Positions 57,066 to 64,000 of a stretch of DNA of 64,000 nucleotides are shown in pieces (within the stretch, counting starts at the first letter, position 1; every line of letters starts with the position of its first letter). Source of the DNA: Pinus tabuliformis (Eukaryota > Streptophyta > Pinopsida > Pinales > Pinaceae); the NCBI GenBank assembly GCA_031772625.1, contig CM062817.1, positions 949,156,327 through 949,220,326 on the forward strand, read 5' to 3'. The position numbers and the translations under genes are program-made. The notes under the pieces were generated by a model that was not told where the DNA came from, did not search any database, and worked only from the letters and a program-made list of their open reading frames with translations.

Positions 57066-59268
57066 TATGCTACCCCGAAGGGGGGGAATAGTAATAAGAC
57101 AAGTTGTCTGGTTTTGATTCTTCATGGGGAATTGATTTGATGTTTGTGTGTTTTGTATTGTGCTATAATGAGGTATGGGTTGTATATTTTGTTTTGTTCA
57201 ATGAGATATTTTTTCAAGTATTATTATGATTCAATTGAAATTTTGAAATTTAGACTATACCTAATAAAACATGCGATGTAGATGTAGCTAAAGGGTTGCA
57301 TACATTGATCGAAGAAGGGGTTTAGTTAATCATTTTTTATCTATTACTCCTCATTTTAGTACAATCTGTTTTTCCTTATGATATGTGTCTAACAAGTGTA
57401 ATTAGAGCCATTTTATAATAAGGAAAAAAAATATTGGTCCATACATTCATAATGTAGAGAAGTAGCGAGTAATACATACTAGGATGAAAGGTACATAGAT
57501 ATCAAAAAGAAAAAAAATACGTAGCTGGGATGAAAAACGCTACATGAGCCGCCCCAATATTTTAAATTCAATTTAAATGGTTCATTTTCTTACATATGTT
57601 CAGGATAAAGCGATTGGGAAAGAAAAGATTTGGTTTTAAAATAATATTCTTACATCAAAGAGAATTTTTTTTTATAGGAGATAAAAACAAACCTTGTTAA
57701 GGGTTAGCAGTGATACTACTGCTACATTAATAATAGGAAGATATGGTTGCATGCATAGACCTGAGACCCAAAGATCAACAATGTTACTATTGTGATAGGG
57801 ATGAAATAAGGGAGTCATTTCTAGGTCATTTATCGAATCGAAATGACCACTATTGATCAAAACTAATAGTTTCTAACTATATGTAATTAAATAGCCAAAC
57901 TACACTCAGTCCAGACCAATGACAACTTCAAGCCACTATGCGTATTGGGGAATATAATTTAAGATTGAAAGTGTAATATGTTGTCCGATCGATATAGATT
58001 TCGATTAGCTACCAACAATGAACCTCCCTTGAGTGGTATTTCAATTGCAAAATAGAAAAAATACATGATGCAGTAAAAATAATTAATTTGAAAACTAAGT
58101 TTAATGAACACATGATTTTCTACAGTCACGATTTTGCATGAATACTGGAATAATTGGCATACTGGACCAAACCCTTTTGTAAAATAATAATGGAAAGGTC
58201 AATTAACTCTTGGGATAATGGTATAGGGTAGAGGCTCAGAGTAACTGGATGCTAATACAGAGAGCGAAATTCGAAGTACTAAAAACACCTAGTAATGACG
58301 AGGGAGCACACTGCTATAACAATAATAAAGACAATTTTTTTCATTTATAAGTTTAAATGCTAACCTCTAGAAAAACCTTTAGCTACTATAGAACATGACA
58401 CATTAACAGTATGCGCACAATATCCAAAGAAGGTTTATATAGTGATTGAAAAACCATTGAAGCAACTAGAGCGACAAAAGAAAAAAATATGGAATTAAAT
58501 TATCATGTATGGAAATCCATTTTGGAAAATGTTTATAGATTAAGATTATAACAATATGGAGGATTTCCAGCTCCACCTATGAAAAGAAATTACACACTAG
58601 TACATAATGATTTTGTATAATCACTAAAACCCCATAAATAACATGCCATAGGCCACTGTTAAAATGTGTTTTACAAGTTGGAGGCCATTGCTAAAATGCA
58701 TTGTACATGACATAGGCCATTGTTAAAATATACAACATTGGTGGATGAGTTTTTCCCGGGAAAGTAAATTTCTTAGGAAAGAAAAGAAACTACGTAGTAA
58801 CAATCCTATAACATCATCCAGAAACAACATTGAAACTCAAAACACATCACTGTACAAAATGAATTGATAGGAGTTCATGAGAAACATGATCAGGACTGAC
58901 CTGTAGCATAATTGAAGAGTTAGTAGTATTGAAACATGTCGTTAGTCATGAGAACTAATCTAGACCCAGTTTCCATTTACCTGCAACTAAAAAATTGAAG
59001 AGACTATTATTCTGACAGATATTATTTTACTTTTGAGTAATTATTCAAGAACAAATTTTATAAGTTGATATTAAATGGGGAAAATTTACCTATAACTATG
59101 AAAAAATCTAAGCAATTCCTCCCTGGACATTAGTCTCTAACTCCAACAGTGCTGAGAGAGAGAGAGAGAAGATATGAATTTATAGGTACCAAACTAAAAA
59201 ATGACCAACAAGAAAAAAAACATGGCAAGGAATTAATTTTCCATTACTTGAACCCTCACAAGATTCAA
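57066..59268 (+). mobile_element. G2 3' LTR, second part, truncated
   Basis: Resumes with tatgctacccc, exactly continuing 37470, and is collinear with 20160-22370 of the G1 3' LTR. It stops at cacaagatt near 59268, before the antisense-gene exons. The end of the LTR is lost to a rearrangement that joined it to G3. Confidence 0.88.
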
Positions 59269-59317
59269 CTTCGATAATTGAATTAGGAATGACTCCCTAA
59301 TTTCATCTCTATCACAA
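59269..59317 (-). repeat. Inverted filler copied from the G LTR at a breakpoint
   Basis: Reverse complement of a G LTR stretch (20884-20932 in G1; about 57787-57838 in G2) containing gatgaaattagggagtcatt. It lies exactly between the truncated G2 LTR and the G3 fragment, with about 20 further unassigned bases. Confidence 0.75.
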
Positions 59318-59336
59318 CATTAGTTATAATTTCTTG

Positions 59337-59658
59337 ACATTATAAAAGTACACAATGTCTTTCATGTATCTTTATTAAAAAAATATGTCCATGATAATTC
59401 TCATGTAATTGATTGAAATTTGATACAGGGGGAACCAAAATTAGACTTCCTGGCAGAATCACTTCGCATATTAGATCAAAGAGAGATATTGCTTCAGAAT
59501 TGAGTTGTCGCTTAGGTTAAAGTGAAATGGAAACACTTTACACCTGAGGAGGCCACCCAGGAGATAAAAAAATGTGAGAGGCCTCTCCAACGCTTTCCAA
59601 AAGGGAAGAAATTGTGCAATGAACACTAAGGATGATGTTGAATACAAAGGGGGGAATA
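59337..59658 (+). pseudogene. G3 integrase C-terminal fragment and polypurine tract
   Basis: Starts at tataaaagtacacaatg, matching 19110 in G1 and 36457 in G2, and encodes the KVHNVFHVSLL region and chromodomain-like tail with stops. The polypurine tract aaaggggggaa is at 59646-59656. Everything upstream of it in G3 is missing. Confidence 0.8.
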
Positions 59659-60944
59659 TGTAATACCCGTTTGTTTGCTATGCTAATGATTTGTTATTTT
59701 TAGACTTGGAATATTTTTAGGTTTGATGGCTAAGGAAGCCATGGTGGATTTGAGAATTGATGTGAACAATAAAATTTTTGTGATGTAATTAATGGTTTTT
59801 TTCTAATAAATAAAATGTTAGAAATTAGTTGGGAAAGAATCATTAGAGTTATAATATTATTGTTGCGATTGAAAACCATTATTGGTGGGTGATATTAAGA
59901 TAAATCTTCCCTTAAATATATCCTACAATTCTGAGAAAAAATAATTGGAAAATAGTAGATTTAATATGATGGGAGAAAAAGATATTTTAAATCACTTTGT
60001 TGGAGAAAAAAGATAAATATGGGTGGAATAAAGAATTGTGGGAGAGAAATGCAGGCTTTAAGAAAAAGGAAAAACAACTTTTTCTAGAAAAAAGAAAGAA
60101 AGAAAGCCTATGGAAGTGGGTTGGCAGACCTAAAAAGGATGACACTGCTAAAAATACGCTAGGGAAGAAGACTTATAAAAATACATTACTTAGGAATCAA
60201 AGAGGTTGTTGATGAATGGTAGGCTTATCTTAGCTCAGAGGGGAACTAATGGATTCAGTTCACGGTTGGGAGGAACATGCTGAGTTCCGAAGTAATTTCT
60301 TCCAACAACCATTCTGGTTAGGATTATGATACACTTTCTTTGTGTTAAATGGTAATTTATGTTTAGATCCTAGTGATGATAAAGGAATGTATGTTTCCCT
60401 AAAGGGGGCGAATAGTAATAAACAGGTTGACTGATTTTGATTCTTCATGGGGAATTGATATGATGTTTGTGTGTATTTTATTGTGCTATAATAAGGTCCC
60501 AATTGTATATTTTCTTTTGTTACAATGAGATATTTTTTCAAGTATTATTATGATTGAGGAGAAATTCTGAAATTTAGACTATACCTAATAAAATATGTGA
60601 TGTAGATGTATCTAAAGCATTGCATAGATTGATACATTGATCGAAGAAGGGGTTGATTTAATCCTTTTTTATTATCTATTTCTCCTAATTTTAATATAGT
60701 CGCTTTTCCCTTAAGATATGTGTGTAACAAGTGTAATTAGAGCCATTTTAGAGTCATTTTATAATAAGGAAAAAACTATTATTGGTCCAAACTTTAATAA
60801 CGTAGAGAAGTATCGAGTAATATAGATTGGGATGAAAGGTACATAGGTATCAAAAAAAATACGTAGCTATGACAGAAGACGCTATACGAGTCGTTCCAAT
60901 ATTTTAACTTCATTTTAATTGTTCATTTTCTTATATATGTTCAG
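59659..60944 (+). mobile_element. G3 3' LTR, left part
   Basis: Begins TGTAATACCCG. TATA box at 60172-60184. It is collinear with the G1 3' LTR to tatatatgttca at 60944 and then ends against another LTR. Confidence 0.85.
60249..60434 (+). pseudogene. Small LTR reading frame, sense strand (G3 copy, ATG start)
   Basis: Starts MDSVHGWEEHAEF with a real ATG, 77 bp after the TATA box, and continues FFQQPFWLGL, then TGA at 60327-60329 in place of Arg CGA/CGG. Beyond it the frame continues LNGNLCLDPSDDKGMY to a TGA at 60432. Otherwise collinear with 20022-20204. Confidence 0.45.
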
Positions 60945-62111
60945 TGTGAGGCTCCTTCCTAGCGTCCTCTACCAGAACTAAATTCTCTAATTTCAAATAC
61001 AATAAAATGGGCAATAATTTATTTCCAACTTAAACATTTAAATGATGATAATTTACCATCTAAAATTTATTCCCTACAGTTAAATAGTGAGCATTTCATT
61101 TCAATCAATTACATGAGTAATTTATAAATAGAGGAATACCTATTCCGATAGCCTAGTTGAGATGCCCCTAAGATCCTAATCCCGTTGGGATGCTCCTATT
61201 GACTACTGACTGGATTTACCTCCCAGCCAACTAGGAAGTAATTCCTAGCCCAGGAAACCTCCACAGGTTCCCTAGCCCTCCGAGCCCAAGTCCAACCAGA
61301 TGTAGTGTGTGTCCAAGATAAACAATACTATCCTTCTCTCCTTTCTCCCTTCTTCTCAAAACGAATCCTCCAAAACCACCATCAAACCAAAACAAAAGCA
61401 AGACCAAGCCCCCCTCTCCTCCCATCATCCTTCCCCTTTTATGCCTCCTCCTCTTCTCCACCTCAACCACCTATCATTAATGTCATAACTACCCCCTCAT
61501 CCTTACATTTGACTTATCTTCTCCCTAGTAAATTTGAGAGGACATTTTGGGGATGAGATATGAATATTTAATTTGGTAATTAATTGGAAAGAACCATGTC
61601 TTCTCCCAAGCAAATTTGAGAGGACATTTTGGGATGAGATATGAATATTTAATTTGGTAATTAATTGGAGAGGACCATGTCTTCTCCCAAGTAAATTTGA
61701 GAGGACATTTTGTGGATGAGACATGAATATTTAATTTGTTAATTAATTGGAAAGGACCATGTCTTCTCCCAAGAAAATTTGAGAGGACATTTTGGGGATG
61801 AGATATGAATATTTAATTTGGTAATTGATTGGAGAGGACCATGTCTTCTCCCAAGTAAATTTTAGAGGACATTTTGGGGATGTGGATATTTAAATTGGAA
61901 TAAATGGAAGGAAACCATATCCCATCAAAATTTAAAGATATTTGAGGAGGTAAGTTTGGAATTGAATAATAACAAAATTTATATCAGTAATAAATTTACA
62001 GTTTCACCAATGTAGGTATGTACCAATATTTCTTGATAATTATAAGTCAATACCTTAAGGTAATTTAAACACTAGTAAAATTTGCATGATAAGATTAAGT
62101 AGGGCATTACA
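60945..62111 (-). mobile_element. Probable gypsy LTR, 1.17 kb
   Basis: Minus strand begins TGTAATGCCC at 62111, directly after a purine stretch (gaaggaggag), the usual start of plant gypsy LTRs. The other end is plus-strand TGTGAGGCTCC at 60945, giving TG...CA. The flanks ttcag and gaaac do not match, so it is not a simple solo LTR. It contains the 82-bp array. Confidence 0.6.
61518..61925. repeat. 82-bp tandem array, about five copies
   Basis: cttctccc recurs at 61518, 61600, 61681, 61763 and 61845, a period of 81-82 bp. Each unit carries gagaggacattttggg and gaatatttaatttgg. The last unit is partial. An open minus-strand frame across it is only repeat translation. Confidence 0.9.
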
Positions 62112-64000
62112 GAAACTCCTCCTTCAGAAAACTTCATCACGAAGTTAGAGTGTAAAAGATACAAGGAGTCCGAAGCAGTTTGGAAATAAGGCATAACAAA
62201 ATAGAGAGAGAGTTATAGTAGTAAAATTTGATAAGTCAGACAATGACATCATGTCTCATCAAGAGTCTCCAACTGATCTATATCCTCCTATCCTTCCTTA
62301 CCTACTTCCATTCCCACCCTATCTATCCTCTGCTGCTATATACAGTGGCATTGGAAATACAAATTTAACCACTGATAAAACCAATATAGCGGAAGTGTCG
62401 ATTATATCAACCTAACTTCCCCAACAGACAACTGGAAATCGTCATCACATGTCTAGGGGAGCGCGTCGACCACTGCCCTCCCACGATTCCAGGTTTGGAG
62501 GTTACACGGTGGGAAATACCTCCACCCATCCTCACAACTAGGGTCAACGCCCTAATATGGACCACACTACAATGCTGGTTGGATACTTGTCATCAAATAA
62601 CCTAGTTAGGTAGCCTTGTCACCTGTCATTTACAGTTTACCCATGTCATAAGAGTGCATATCAAGTGGATAGCAAATGTAATAGGACAATGTACATCACA
62701 CCTTTCCTTATTGGATGTCTCGACCTTCCCCAATGGAAGAGTAGATCTTGGTTATCATATAGTTCTTTCCAATCTGCAGATTAGTTCTCATCCATGCATA
62801 TATATAACCATAAAATAGATATAGATACATGATTTTAAACATCATATTATTAAGTCTAGTATCCACATATCAATTTTGTAGTTCATACTGGAAATAAATC
62901 TTACATTAGATAAATCATAATTTCACTAAGTCATTCAAGGGATAAATCATATCCACTTAAGCCATACATGAAACAACAATAACTCTGATAAGTCATGTAA
63001 TAGATAAATCATAACCAAGTAAGTCATACAATAGGTCATACATCGAACATTTCAGTCATCAATACCTAATCCATTTAATGATTTACATAAGTAGTTTCAC
63101 CTGTCCAATTAAATGCATCAATATTACATAGCATTCATAAATAAATAACATGGAATTGCAAAATAAAGCCTTAGCATAGGTAGCTATCCAATTCAAAATG
63201 GACATCATAAATGGTCAAAAGTGAGGGGTAATTGCGACATATAGTCCTTGCATCCTCTCGGGTAGCAGATCTTGGGTTAGACTTGTCCCATTGTATCTTA
63301 ACTTGGTCCACCAAGTGATGCCTGAACTATCAAACCCTATGTTACGATGTCTTTTATGTTTGACACTTCCTTCAACCTCTCTAAGCAGTATGGAATTCAA
63401 GTCATCCTAAATTTGTATTTAACGAATATTTTGCATCGTCTGTCTTTCAAGTATTTTATTACTTGCTTCTATACTCTATCACTTTATGCTTACGATGTTT
63501 GTATTCCAAACAAAATTTATGGTCATATCATTGCCCAGGCGCCTAATTATGTGTTGCTTTTAAATTTCAATATTAAACCATTCAAATTGTTTCACCATTT
63601 CTTTATCCATGCATGATAGCGTGATGAATAGAGGTCTTGGGGAAATCAGATGCCAATGTTATTGGCAAGACATGTACAGTCGATGACTCTGTAGGCTGGC
63701 CTGGTACCAACAACCTCACTCTTGCCTTCAAGTTGAGAGCAAGGCCGATTTATTTATAAGAAAATAAATAATTAGCAGAAGGAATTTGAACTAGTAACAA
63801 GCCCAATATATAATTATATCACTCATTTATAGTCATGGCCATTCTTTTCATATTTATGACCATGAATTAGAACTCATAATTCCACAATTAGTTGTAGCTT
63901 TTCCATGGATGACAACATGTGTGAGTTGCCTCATCTAGCCAAAATATGCTTACTTGACAACCACATTGTCCAAACTGAAGTTGTAAACAAAATAAAACAG
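62112..64000. other. Unclassified stretch
   Basis: No pol domain, LTR pair or convincing gene found. The first 60 bases may be the 3' end of the gypsy whose LTR precedes it (minus-strand frame ending near the purine tract). 62450-62560 is more GC-rich. Short frames at 63215-63400 and 63347-63616 lack recognisable features. Confidence 0.5.

Noticed and set aside
60945..62111. Solo LTR
   Set aside because: The five flanking bases do not match (ttcag against gaaac), and purine-tract sequence continues to the right, so a truncated element is more likely.
1..64000. CRISPR arrays, tRNA or rRNA genes, bacterial operons
   Set aside because: Looked for and not seen. Direct repeats here are tandem duplications or LTRs without regular spacers, and the coding content is plant retrotransposon.

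Overview
This 64 kb window is plant nuclear DNA built almost entirely of long terminal repeat (LTR) retrotransposons in several layers of nesting and decay. The grounds are plant-type Ty1/copia and Ty3/gypsy polyproteins, primer binding sites matching plant initiator tRNA-Met, and a fragment of a plant U-box/ARM ubiquitin ligase. AT richness, old and heavily mutated elements, and one family with LTRs of about 4 kb suggest a large, slowly purged genome, perhaps a gymnosperm; that is an inference. No intact host gene, tRNA, rRNA or CRISPR was recognised.

Layout. 1-1646: minus-strand copia (Copia-1) with an undamaged gag-protease frame, inserted in an older minus-strand copia (Copia-2, to 4017). 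4018-8338: mostly non-coding AT-rich DNA holding a GC-richer 960-bp reading frame between 24-bp inverted repeats. 8339-37470 plus 57066-60944: a plus-strand chromovirus family (called G here) with giant LTRs, present as G1 (8779-23998), G2 (28459-37470 continuing at 57066-59268) and a G3 fragment (59337-60944). A 3.8-kb insertion carrying a U-box gene fragment sits in the G1 5' LTR, and a minus-strand copia (Copia-3, 23999-28458) separates G1 from G2.

Inside the G2 3' LTR lies a 19.6-kb minus-strand gypsy (element O, 37471-57065), whose reading frame is interrupted by a tandem pair of chromoviruses (element H, 44862-55900) arranged LTR-internal-LTR-internal-LTR. The right end has a further LTR (60945-62111) with an 82-bp tandem array, then about 1.9 kb I could not classify.

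The most unusual content is inside the giant G LTR. A small sense reading frame of about 60 codons starts about 77 bp after the LTR TATA box. On the opposite strand there is a three-exon reading frame with good splice signals and exact exon lengths across copies. G1 and G2 also share the same stop codons and the same reverse transcriptase active-site change, so they descend from an already defective parent.
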